Positions 1 through 6,230 of a DNA stretch of 6,325 bases are shown here, piece by piece. The stretch is from Myxococcales bacterium (lineage in GTDB: Bacteria; Myxococcota; Myxococcia; Myxococcales; Myxococcaceae): positions 4,890-11,214 of the forward strand of contig PMBV01000177.1 in assembly GCA_003153055.1 (NCBI GenBank). Reading direction: 5' to 3'. Under the pieces are notes generated by a model. The model was not told the origin of the DNA. It searched no databases and was given only the letters and a program-made list of their open reading frames with translations. The position numbers and the translations under genes were made by a program. Positions within the stretch are counted from its first letter, which is position 1; each line of letters begins with the position of its first letter.

Positions 1-38
1 CGCGTTGAGCGCTCGTCGACCGGAGCCTCGAGGAGAGC

Positions 39-1445
39 TCAGAGGTGCCCGGACGCCGCCAGGAGCCAGATTCCCAGGGCCAGGCCGAGGCTGATGATGC
101 CTCCCAAGATGACCCAGAGGACCACGGGGCTGCGGCGCATCGACGCCACCGAGTCGCTGGGCAGGGTGGTGCTCGCCTCTCGAGCTCGGGACGACTCCCT
201 GACGAAGGGGGGCAGCCTGGGTGTGCTGACCCCCGGAGTGCCCGACGGGAGGGTCGGGGGCAACAGCTCGATGACGGAGACCTTGCTGTCGGCGCGGGTC
301 GTCTCCGGCCCTGGCGAGGGGGGCGTGAGGTCGGGCGCGGGCATGGGCATCGAGTCATACGGAGTCGACAAGGCCACGGTCTTGGCCCAGGGGCTCTTGT
401 GCGAGTCGGTGCTGGCGTCGGGCGGTGCGTCGGACCTGTCGACGAGAATGGTCTGCGCTTCTCCCCACTGGCGCCTGTTCGGCAAGGAGGCGCGCCGGAG
501 CGAGCCGGGGGCGGCGTGGGCGGGTGCCGCTGACAGGGTGCGGCTCTCGGTGAGTCGGCGCAGGGCCCGGCGGACCGCGTCGGCGTCGCGGGGGCGCTGC
601 TCCGGGTCGCGGGTCAACAGCGAGAGAATCCACCCCTCCACGTCCTCGTCGAGGCGAGGGTTCCACTGGCGGGGGCGGGCTGGCTCCTGCTTCATCTTCT
701 GGGTCAGCACCTCGATGGCCGACGTCGCCTCATGGGGGAGGTGGCCGGTGAGGAGTTGGTAGGCGATGCCCCCCACCGCGTAGAGGTCGGTGGCCGGGGT
801 CACCTTCTGGCCCATCACCTGCTCGGGGGCCATGAAGGCCGGGGTGCCGATGAGGGTGCCCGGGTTCGTCGGCCGAATGGAGCCGCCCACCCGGTCGGCC
901 TGGCGAGCGAGCCCGAAGTCGAGCAGCTTGAGCTTCGAGCCGCCGTCGGCCTGCTGCTCGAGGAAGCAGTTTCCCGGCTTCATGTCGCGGTGGATGACGC
1001 CGACCTGGTGCGCCGCGTACAGCCCAGACAAGAGCTCATCGAGGATGCCGCTGGCCGTCCGCAGGGACACCGGTGCCTCCCGCTTGATGAAGACGTCGAG
1101 GGGCTCACCTACCAACAGGTCCATCACGATGAAGGGCTGACCGGTGCGCTGCAACGTGCCGAAGCCGAAGGCGTTGACGATGGACGGGTGTCGAATGGCA
1201 TTGACGGTGCGGGCCTCCCGGACGAGGCGCTGCACCATCTCGGGGTCGTCGGCGTAGTCGCGCTTGAGCACCTTGATGGCCGCTGGCTTGCCGATGAGGG
1301 TGTGCATCGCCCGGTACACGATGCCCATCGAGCCCGTGCCCACGACGGACTCGAAGCGGTAGTTCTCCACGACCGTGCCCAGGAGTGGATCTCCCACGGG
1401 GCCGCCGAAGCTTCGAATCGTTTCATCACCGACGCGTTGAGGCAC
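39..1445 (-). CDS. Membrane-anchored Hanks-type (PknB-like) Ser/Thr protein kinase
   Basis: A 468-residue protein that should transfer phosphate from ATP to Ser/Thr of cytoplasmic targets. The catalytic domain (about residues 29-300) is complete: glycine loop GTGSMG (36-41), ATP-binding Lys58 in AAIK, helix-C Glu77, catalytic loop HRDMKPGN (152-159, Asp154), DFG (176-178), GTPAFMAPE (200-208), Asp220 and Arg284. It is an RD kinase, and its activation segment holds Thr193, Thr197 and Thr201 as possible autophosphorylation sites. Residues 305-437 are a Pro/Ser/Thr-rich linker. A single hydrophobic helix (about 440-464) ends four residues before the stop, so there is no PASTA or other external sensor domain. 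The start is GTG; an in-frame TAG lies five codons upstream, and the next ATG falls inside the glycine loop. A weak AGGA sits only 3 bases upstream. It follows the RCC1 lipoprotein genes by 72 bases, which suggests co-transcription. Substrates are unknown. Confidence 0.97.
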   Translation of the reverse strand: MPQRVGDETIRSFGGPVGDPLLGTVVENYRFESVVGTGSMGIVYRAMHTLIGKPAAIKVLKRDYADDPEMVQRLVREARTVNAIRHPSIVNAFGFGTLQRTGQPFIVMDLLVGEPLDVFIKREAPVSLRTASGILDELLSGLYAAHQVGVIHRDMKPGNCFLEQQADGGSKLKLLDFGLARQADRVGGSIRPTNPGTLIGTPAFMAPEQVMGQKVTPATDLYAVGGIAYQLLTGHLPHEATSAIEVLTQKMKQEPARPRQWNPRLDEDVEGWILSLLTRDPEQRPRDADAVRRALRRLTESRTLSAAPAHAAPGSLRRASLPNRRQWGEAQTILVDRSDAPPDASTDSHKSPWAKTVALSTPYDSMPMPAPDLTPPSPGPETTRADSKVSVIELLPPTLPSGTPGVSTPRLPPFVRESSRAREASTTLPSDSVASMRRSPVVLWVILGGIISLGLALGIWLLAASGHL

Positions 1446-1517
1446 GGGTCCTGCACGCTACTTCGGTTCAGAGTCGAGGGCGAGCCGCACCTACCTACCG
1501 ACCGGGACCAGGGCAGC
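1446..1517 (-). other. Short spacer between lipoprotein gene and kinase gene
   Basis: This 72-base gap separates the second lipoprotein stop from the kinase GTG. I see no hairpin followed by a T-run that would act as a terminator, and no clear promoter. The only ribosome-binding candidate for the kinase is AGGA (complement of 1449-1452), spaced 3 bases from GTG, which is shorter than usual. Read-through from the lipoprotein genes is the simplest reading, but an internal promoter cannot be excluded. Confidence 0.5.
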
Positions 1518-3317
1518 TCACCTCACCAGCACCGGCAGGGCGAACAGACCCCCGTCGGCCCCGATGCCCAACTCGCCATTGCGGTTGGAGCCCCAGGCCC
1601 AGAGCGTTCCGTCGTGCTTGAGGCCGAAGCTGTGACCGCCTCCACCGGAGATGGCGACGTAGCCGGCACCGACGGGGGCAGGGGTTGGGAAGATGCCCGC
1701 GTCGCAGCCGGTGCCGAGCTGAGCTCGGTCACAGGAGCCCCAGCTCCACACGGTGCCTTCGGGCGTGAGGGCGAGGCCGTGGCAGTCACCGGCGGCCACC
1801 GTGGTGAAACCGGAGCCGACGGGGCCGGGCTCGACGCGGCCTCCAGTGTTCAAAGGGTCGAGGCCCAGCTCTCCGCACTGGTTTGAGCCCCAGGCCATCA
1901 GGGTACCGTCGGTGGTGATGCCGTAGCTGACGGAGTCGCCGGCGGCGGCGGCGGCGTAGGTGCCTGGCACTTGCACCGGCACGAAGACCTCGCCCGCGTC
2001 GGTGCCGGGGCCCATTTCCCCGTCGTAGTTGAAGCCCCAGGCGAAGAGGCCTCCGTCGGCTTTGAGGGCGACGGTGTGGAGATCGAGCGAGGAGGCGAAG
2101 ACGAAGTCGTCGGCCACGTAGACCGGGAGGTAGAAGCGCTCCGCGGGGCCGCCCGTGCCGAGCTGGCCCACGCCGTTGGAGCCGGCGGCCCAGGTGGTTC
2201 CGTCTCGTCTGAAGAAGATGGAGAAGTTGAGGCCTCCCACCGCGGCGCGGTAGCCATCGCCGACGAAGGTTGGGAACGGGTTGCTCGAGGTCGGGGTGCC
2301 GCCGTCGCCGGGGTCTCCTCCGTCTTCGGTGAAGAAGCCGACCCCCAGTGGGCCAGAGTGGTTGTAGCCCCACGCCCACAGGCCGCCGTCGTTGGTGATG
2401 GCCAGGCTGTGAGACCAGCCGGCGGCGACGAAGGCGAAGCCCGAGCCGATGCGTTGGGGGCGGTTTTCGTCGGTGCGCGTGCCGTCGCCGAGCTGGCCAT
2501 CTTCGTTGAGGCCCCACGTCCACAGGGACCCGTCGGTCTTGATGCCCAGGGAGTGACTGGCGCCGGCCGCCACCATGGCCCAGGTGGACACGCAGCTCAC
2601 CGAGACACTGACGACCCCACCGTCGCTGACGACGCCCGTGCCGTGGTCGACGGAGCAGCGCTGGGCAGAGGGTTGGCGCTTCACCGTCACCGAGTAGGGC
2701 GTGCCGAGGGGCAGCGGGTCGATGAAGGCGAAGGCGCTGGCTCCGGCGTCGAGGGCGAGGTCGGGCTCTGTGGGGTCGGCCAGCACCAGGCCGTCTCCCT
2801 CGAGGTCGGTCACGGTCCCCGCGATGGCGAAGAAGTCGGTGAAGCTGAGGGCGGGCCGCTCGGTCAGCGCCACCTGGTTCGGGCCTGGGTTGACGGTGGC
2901 GATGAGCACTCCGGTGGTGGCGACGTCGGAGGTGACCGAGAAGGTCGCCACGCCGCCCTCGTCGGTGGCCTTCACTGGTGGCCGGATGGTGCCCGAGCCG
3001 GTGTACACCAAGGTGACGCCCTGCCCGGTGAGGGGCTGGCTGGTCGAGCCCCGCACCGTCACGGTGACGGAGGCCGCGGTGACTCCGTCGCGGGGGAGCA
3101 CAGAGGGAGTCACGGTGATGGTCGACGTCGTGGCGCTCGGCCCGAGGGCTTCTCCGCCGCCGGAGCCGCCGCCCGAGCCTCCTGGGGCGCCGTCGCAACG
3201 GCCGGCGTCGCGGCAGTGAGCCAGCTCACCGCTGAAATCGAGACAGGCAGTCAGGCCGAGCCCGAGGAGCATCGCCAGCGTGGTGCTGCGTTGTCTCATC
3301 TGGCGCGTGCGAGTCAT
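1518..3317 (-). CDS. RCC1-repeat beta-propeller lipoprotein with Big-1 domain (second copy)
   Basis: A 599-residue exported lipoprotein of unknown partner. The signal peptide ends in the lipobox LTAC, with lipidated Cys25 followed by LDFSG. A C-x5-C pair (Cys35, Cys41) and a Gly/Ser-rich linker (43-60) follow. Residues about 63-160 look like a Big-1 (invasin/intimin-type) Ig-like domain, with DGVTAASVTVTV and a GVATFSVTS strand. Residues 161-242 form a second beta-rich domain with Cys221 and Cys242. Seven RCC1-type repeats fill 246-599, each built on a VAAGxxHSLGLKxDGTLWAWGxNxxGQLG pattern; repeats 3 to 5 are the most divergent. RCC1 folds are seven-bladed propellers that usually bind proteins; secreted bacterial BLIP-II is a known example. 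The ATG at 3317 overlaps the upstream stop as ATGA. ATG at 3299, six codons later, is an alternative that still keeps the signal peptide. A longer reading from 3398 would run into the upstream coding sequence and bury the signal peptide. Confidence 0.93.
   Translation of the reverse strand: MTRTRQMRQRSTTLAMLLGLGLTACLDFSGELAHCRDAGRCDGAPGGSGGGSGGGEALGPSATTSTITVTPSVLPRDGVTAASVTVTVRGSTSQPLTGQGVTLVYTGSGTIRPPVKATDEGGVATFSVTSDVATTGVLIATVNPGPNQVALTERPALSFTDFFAIAGTVTDLEGDGLVLADPTEPDLALDAGASAFAFIDPLPLGTPYSVTVKRQPSAQRCSVDHGTGVVSDGGVVSVSVSCVSTWAMVAAGASHSLGIKTDGSLWTWGLNEDGQLGDGTRTDENRPQRIGSGFAFVAAGWSHSLAITNDGGLWAWGYNHSGPLGVGFFTEDGGDPGDGGTPTSSNPFPTFVGDGYRAAVGGLNFSIFFRRDGTTWAAGSNGVGQLGTGGPAERFYLPVYVADDFVFASSLDLHTVALKADGGLFAWGFNYDGEMGPGTDAGEVFVPVQVPGTYAAAAAGDSVSYGITTDGTLMAWGSNQCGELGLDPLNTGGRVEPGPVGSGFTTVAAGDCHGLALTPEGTVWSWGSCDRAQLGTGCDAGIFPTPAPVGAGYVAISGGGGHSFGLKHDGTLWAWGSNRNGELGIGADGGLFALPVLVR
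1521..2582 (-). repeat. Seven RCC1 repeats, second lipoprotein
   Basis: The seven repeats begin near residues 246, 294, 356, 405, 454, 504 and 553 of the protein. Repeat 2 carries a longer Asp/Gly/Pro-rich loop (about 328-347) after its GxLGVG turn. Repeat 3 has TTWAAGS in place of the usual LWAWG. Repeat 6 holds a Cys529/Cys538 pair. Seven units match the blade count of a closed RCC1 propeller, so the domain appears complete rather than truncated. Confidence 0.88.
3314..3317 (-). promoter_or_regulatory. ATGA stop/start overlap coupling the two lipoprotein genes
   Basis: On the minus strand the TGA stop of the first lipoprotein (3314-3316) shares bases with the ATG of the second (3315-3317). 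No purine-rich ribosome-binding sequence is visible just upstream of this ATG. Termination-reinitiation is therefore the likely way the second gene is translated, giving linked amounts of the two paralogues. The alternative ATG at 3299 also lacks a clear ribosome-binding site. Confidence 0.7.
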
Positions 3318-5068
3318 CGGATGAGGACCGGCAGGGGGAAGAGGCCGCCATCGACCCCAATGCCCAGTTGTCCATATTGGTTGGAGCCCCAGGCCCACAA
3401 GGTGCCATCGCGCTTGATGGCGAGGGAGAGCGTCTCGCCTCCAAAGACAGACGCGAAGTCGCGGCCCACGAGCACCGGAGCCTTGACACCGCCATCACAC
3501 CCATCGCCGAGCTGGCCGTACGCGCAGGAGCCCCAGGCCCAGAGGGTGCCATCGGCCTTGAGCCCCAGGCTGTGGAAGAAGCCGGCCGCCACCAGGGTGA
3601 AGCCGTCGCCCATGAGGCCAGGCTCGAGTCGCGGCCCGGCGTCGCGCAGGTCTCCCAGCTGCCCGTAGTCGTTGTTTCCCCACGCCCAGGCGGTGCCGTC
3701 GGCCTTGAGCCCGAGGCTGTGGTAGCCGCCGGCCGCCACCTGGACGAAGGCGCCAGCGACGGGGCTGGGGACGAGCACCGTGGCGCCTCCGTCGACGCTT
3801 CCGGTCTCGCCGTCGGTGTTGTAGCCCCAGCCCCAGAGGCCACCGTCGGCCTGGAGTCCCAGGCTGTGGAGCGACCCGGCGGCGACGGAGGTGAAGTCGG
3901 GCCAGACGGAGACGGGGCTGAAGGCCCAGAACTGGGCTCCGAGGCCGAGCTGGCCCGAGCTGTTGTAGCCCGAGACCCAGGTCTGGCCATTTTGCTCGAG
4001 GTACAGCGTGTGACAGTAGCCCAGCGAGACGGCGCGAGTGGGCCGCCCGGAAGAGTACACGAGGCGAACGGGGGTGAGCTGGTTGGCTCTCCCGCCGAGG
4101 CCGAGCTGCGCGTAGGTGCCGCTGCCCCAGACCCAGAGGCCTCCGTCGGCGTCGATGGCCATGCTGTTGAAGGAGCCGGCGGCGACGAAGACGAAGCCCG
4201 AGGCGAGCCGACGCGGTGTGTTGGATTGGCTGACGAGGCTCCCCAGGCCCAGTTGGGCGCTGCTGTTGTCTCCCCAGGCCCACACGGTGCCATCGGTCTT
4301 GAGGCCGACGACGTGCTGGCGGCCGGCGGCCACTTGCGCCCAGGTCGACTCGCAGCTGACCTCGATGGTGGTGACGTCGGAGTCGACGATGGCTCCGGCG
4401 CCACCATCGACGATGCAGTGCTGGGCGGTTGGCTGGTGCTTCACGGTGACGTCGTAGGCGGTGCCCGGAGGCAGCTTCTGGGCGAAGGTGAAGCCCGTGG
4501 AAGCCGCTGGCACCGTCAGGTCAGGCTCTCCGGTGGTGGCGAGCACGAGCCCGGCTCCGGTGAGGTTGGTCAGGTGGCCGCCCACCGAGAGGGAGGGCAC
4601 GAAGGCGAGCGAGGGTGAAGTGGTCAGCACGACCTGGCCGGCGCCGGGGTTCACCGTGGCCATCAGGACCCCGCTGGTGGGGTGGGTCGAGGTGAGGGTG
4701 AAGTGGGCCAGGCCGTCGACGTCGGTCGCCCGCATCTCGGGGCTCGGAGTGGCCGACCCGGAGTACAGCAGCGTGACGATTTGCCCACCGAGCGGCCGGC
4801 TGGATGCGTTGAGGACCGTCACCGTCACGCTGGCGATGCTCTGACCGTCGGCCGGAACGCTGGAGGGGCTCACCACGACCGTGGAGTGGGTGGCGCTGGG
4901 GGTCGAGTCGGCTCCGCCGCCTGCGTCGTGGCCCGCGTCAACTGTGTCGCTGAGCGGGTCGGCACATCGGCCCGCGGTTCGGCACTGCTCGAGGCCACCC
5001 GAGAAATCGAGACACGCGGCCAGGCCGAGCCAGAGGAGCACTGCCAGCGTCCATCTGGTCTGGTTCAC
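3314..5068 (-). CDS. RCC1-repeat beta-propeller lipoprotein with Big-1 domain (first copy)
   Basis: A 584-residue exported lipoprotein, paralogue of the downstream gene, with the same domain order. The signal peptide (1-18) ends in lipobox LAAC with lipidated Cys19, again followed by LDFSG, then a C-x5-C pair (Cys29, Cys35) and an Asp/Gly-rich linker (about 38-56). A Big-1-like Ig domain spans about 62-156 and a second beta-rich domain about 158-240, with Cys218 and Cys239. Seven RCC1-type repeats fill 243-584. I chose the GTG at 5068 because AAGGGA lies 6 bases upstream and a compact lipoprotein signal begins there. Reading on to GTG 5233 would add 55 Pro/Ala/Ser-rich residues in front of the signal peptide and has no ribosome-binding site. 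It is probably the first gene of the cluster. By family analogy the propeller is a protein-binding surface outside the cytoplasm; the ligand is unknown. Confidence 0.94.
   Translation of the reverse strand: MNQTRWTLAVLLWLGLAACLDFSGGLEQCRTAGRCADPLSDTVDAGHDAGGGADSTPSATHSTVVVSPSSVPADGQSIASVTVTVLNASSRPLGGQIVTLLYSGSATPSPEMRATDVDGLAHFTLTSTHPTSGVLMATVNPGAGQVVLTTSPSLAFVPSLSVGGHLTNLTGAGLVLATTGEPDLTVPAASTGFTFAQKLPPGTAYDVTVKHQPTAQHCIVDGGAGAIVDSDVTTIEVSCESTWAQVAAGRQHVVGLKTDGTVWAWGDNSSAQLGLGSLVSQSNTPRRLASGFVFVAAGSFNSMAIDADGGLWVWGSGTYAQLGLGGRANQLTPVRLVYSSGRPTRAVSLGYCHTLYLEQNGQTWVSGYNSSGQLGLGAQFWAFSPVSVWPDFTSVAAGSLHSLGLQADGGLWGWGYNTDGETGSVDGGATVLVPSPVAGAFVQVAAGGYHSLGLKADGTAWAWGNNDYGQLGDLRDAGPRLEPGLMGDGFTLVAAGFFHSLGLKADGTLWAWGSCAYGQLGDGCDGGVKAPVLVGRDFASVFGGETLSLAIKRDGTLWAWGSNQYGQLGIGVDGGLFPLPVLIR
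3317..4342 (-). repeat. Seven RCC1 repeats, first lipoprotein
   Basis: Repeats begin near residues 243, 292, 344, 392, 441, 490 and 538. They are more regular than those in the neighbouring paralogue, mostly VAAGxxHSLGLKADGTxWAWG. Repeat 3 is again the odd one (QTWVSGYN), and repeat 6 again has a cysteine pair nine residues apart (Cys515, Cys524). The shared position-specific deviations show that the two propellers correspond blade by blade. Confidence 0.88.
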
Positions 5069-5074
5069 GGTCGG

Positions 5075-5080
5075 TCCCTT
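5075..5080 (-). promoter_or_regulatory. Ribosome-binding site AAGGGA of the first lipoprotein gene
   Basis: AAGGGA on the minus strand ends 6 bases before GTG 5068. It decides the start of the first lipoprotein against the longer in-frame reading from 5233. It is the best ribosome-binding site I can find in the cluster, consistent with this gene being translated first. Confidence 0.75.
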
Positions 5081-5291
5081 CGGGCAGGGCGGGGCGGAGC
5101 TGCTCGAGTCTGGAGGATGCCACGCTCGAGGCGCAGCGGGAATACGCGAGGTCGAATGGGCGGCAAGGCGGGCGGCAAGGCGCTGGGGGTGCTGGGGCGA
5201 CTGGGCGCTGGGGCACCGAGGAGCCTGAGGCACCGCTCATCCGCAGTGGACCGGACTCCCCCAGGGGCGTCTCCTTCGCCCACTCCCCCCG

Positions 5292-5312
5292 CCCTCGCCC
5301 GCCAGGCGAGGG
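5292..5312. other. GC-rich hairpin, 8-bp perfect stem
   Basis: CCCTCGCC (5292-5299) pairs perfectly with GGCGAGGG (5305-5312) across a 5-base loop. No T-run follows on either strand, so it is not a classical intrinsic terminator. It lies about 225 bases upstream of the first lipoprotein start and could be part of a leader RNA or a relic of an upstream transcript end. Confidence 0.5.
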
Positions 5313-5322
5313 GGCCCGCTCT

Positions 5323-5340
5323 CAGGGCCGCGGGGCCCTG
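5323..5340. other. GC-rich hairpin, 7-bp perfect stem
   Basis: CAGGGCC (5323-5329) pairs perfectly with GGCCCTG (5334-5340) across a GCGG tetraloop. It begins only 10 bases from the preceding hairpin. No T-run is present. Two stems this close may act together, or may simply reflect the high GC content. Confidence 0.45.
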
Positions 5341-5416
5341 GACGACCGCCCTGCTGTAACGCTTCGTCTTGGGTGGTTGAACGGTGGCTGGGCGTGGCGG
5401 CTCGCCCGGGCATACA

Positions 5417-5511
5417 CCACCGCCCCAGTTCACTCTGACTCGAGAGCTTCAGGGCTCAGGCAATGCCCTCGGTCTTGGGCCCTCTGCTGATCAAGAACCC
5501 CAGTGGACTCC
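5417..5511 (+). repeat. Left 95-bp inverted repeat
   Basis: The sequence starting CCACCGCC and ending AGTGGACTCC matches the reverse complement of 6231-6325 over 95 positions without gaps. I count 9 mismatches (about 90% identity). The inner boundary is sharp: similarity stops at 5511. Outward similarity cannot be tested because the partner copy reaches the window edge. Confidence 0.93.
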
Positions 5512-5680
5512 GAAGTGCGAGCCATTGAGGCAACCGCGCGAAGTTGCCGAGGAGCCAGGTTCGAGGCGGGCGACCGACGCGGCGGAGGAGGCCTTCGGCG
5601 ATTGTGCCGGTACCCGCCCAAAAGGCGGTTTGAGGCGAGCCTCGGCACGAGGGATTGCCCTGGGAGGGGTCGTGTGGAAT

Positions 5681-6171
5681 CTCCTCGGGGACGCATTTCT
5701 CGAGGAGGTAGACCGTGCGCACAACAGGACGCCTTGAGGCTGGAGCGGTGAAGTTGGGAACAGAGGCTGGGGCGAGCACAACGAGCCGCTCGGCCGTGGG
5801 CACGTTCTCTCAAGCAAAGCGAGCGGAGGTGGCCCGAGAGGGGTCTCCCGGATGTACCCTCACAGGTCCGATTCCGCCGCTCGTGTGAGGAGCGACCGCT
5901 CCGACGGCGCGACGACCCTGGGGCCCTTCGGCTCGAAGTCGAGGGGCTGATCGGTGGAGCCACGGCGGAGGGCACCCGCACCGTCTTGCCCCCTTGGGCT
6001 GTTGTAGTTCATGGCGACTTCGGGGATGCCCAGCCTGAGCTCGGCGAGGTCGAAGGGGAAGTCGTCGGTGCCGCACTCGAGCCCCGAACTCGCGACGACC
6101 TCGCCCCTCGCGGTCAACATGAGGATCGGGCACTTCACGCTCTCGTCGCCCGCCTGGTCGACTCTTTTCCG
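5681..6171 (-). pseudogene. Decayed OmpR/PhoB-type response regulator remnant
   Basis: On the minus strand several response-regulator hallmarks occur in order: PILMLTARGEV (6129-6097), GLECGTDDF (6084-6058), FDLAEL (6054-6037), ALRRGS (5973-5956), then LLTRAAESDL (5892-5863). These correspond to receiver strand 4 onward, the linker and the start of the winged helix. The invariant Lys before the Pro-Phe of the receiver is missing, and about 4 residues are lost between PIL and FDLAEL. About 18 extra residues lie before ALRRGS. A TGA at 5862-5860 interrupts the helix. The same frame continues to LLERTC (near 5817-5800), and a frame change then leads to RPVVRTVY (5728-5708), resembling the final winged-helix strand. 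The N-terminal part with the phosphorylated Asp is absent. The receiver half is fairly convincing; the DNA-binding half is tentative. Confidence 0.5.
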
Positions 6172-6230
6172 CACCGAGGAATGGACCCCAGAGCCCGCTC
6201 GTGAGCCTGAGCGAATCCTGGGTGGAGCAG

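Larger units (their letters stand above)
5069..5416 (-). other. Upstream leader/promoter region of the lipoprotein-kinase cluster
   Basis: No convincing gene lies here; open frames through it are Pro/Ala/Arg-rich and show no domain. It should contain the cluster promoter. A weak candidate on the minus strand is TTCAAC (around 5378), 16 bases, then TTACAG (around 5359), but the match to a housekeeping promoter is poor and GC-rich bacteria often use other forms. The part at 5292-5340 holds two hairpins, listed separately. Confidence 0.4.

Noticed and set aside
732..1886. Long plus-strand open frame antisense to the kinase and the end of a lipoprotein gene
   Set aside because: It spans two clear minus-strand genes and their spacer, has biased Arg/Gly/Ala/Glu composition and shows no domain; it is a shadow frame of GC-rich coding DNA.
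3318..3398. N-terminal extension of the second lipoprotein
   Set aside because: It would overlap the coding end of the first lipoprotein by 85 bases and place 27 residues before a good signal peptide.
1971..3668. Long plus-strand open frame (565 residues) antisense to the lipoprotein genes
   Set aside because: It lies opposite two well-supported RCC1 genes, is low-complexity Gly/Ala/Val/Glu-rich and contains no recognisable motif.
3368..4618. Plus-strand open frame of 416 residues with repeating GAPGPEGAIGLE-like units
   Set aside because: The apparent repetition is only the antisense reading of the RCC1 repeats, not an independent repeat protein.
1518..5068. Possible CRISPR or DNA-level tandem array because of recurring GAGCCCCAGGCCCA-type strings
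   Set aside because: The strings encode the conserved AWGS core of RCC1 repeats and vary in spacing and sequence; there are no constant direct repeats with unique spacers.
5069..5233. N-terminal extension of the first lipoprotein
   Set aside because: It is Pro/Ala/Ser-rich, has no ribosome-binding site and would bury the lipoprotein signal; GTG 5068 has AAGGGA at good spacing.
5614..5628. Small hairpin CCGCC/GGCGG with CAAAA loop
   Set aside because: A 5-bp stem is expected by chance in such GC-rich DNA, and no T-run or gene end supports a terminator.
5384..5737. Plus-strand open frame crossing the left inverted repeat
   Set aside because: It begins outside the repeat, has no motif and runs opposite the end of the regulator remnant; the shared peptide with the right end only reflects the inverted repeat.
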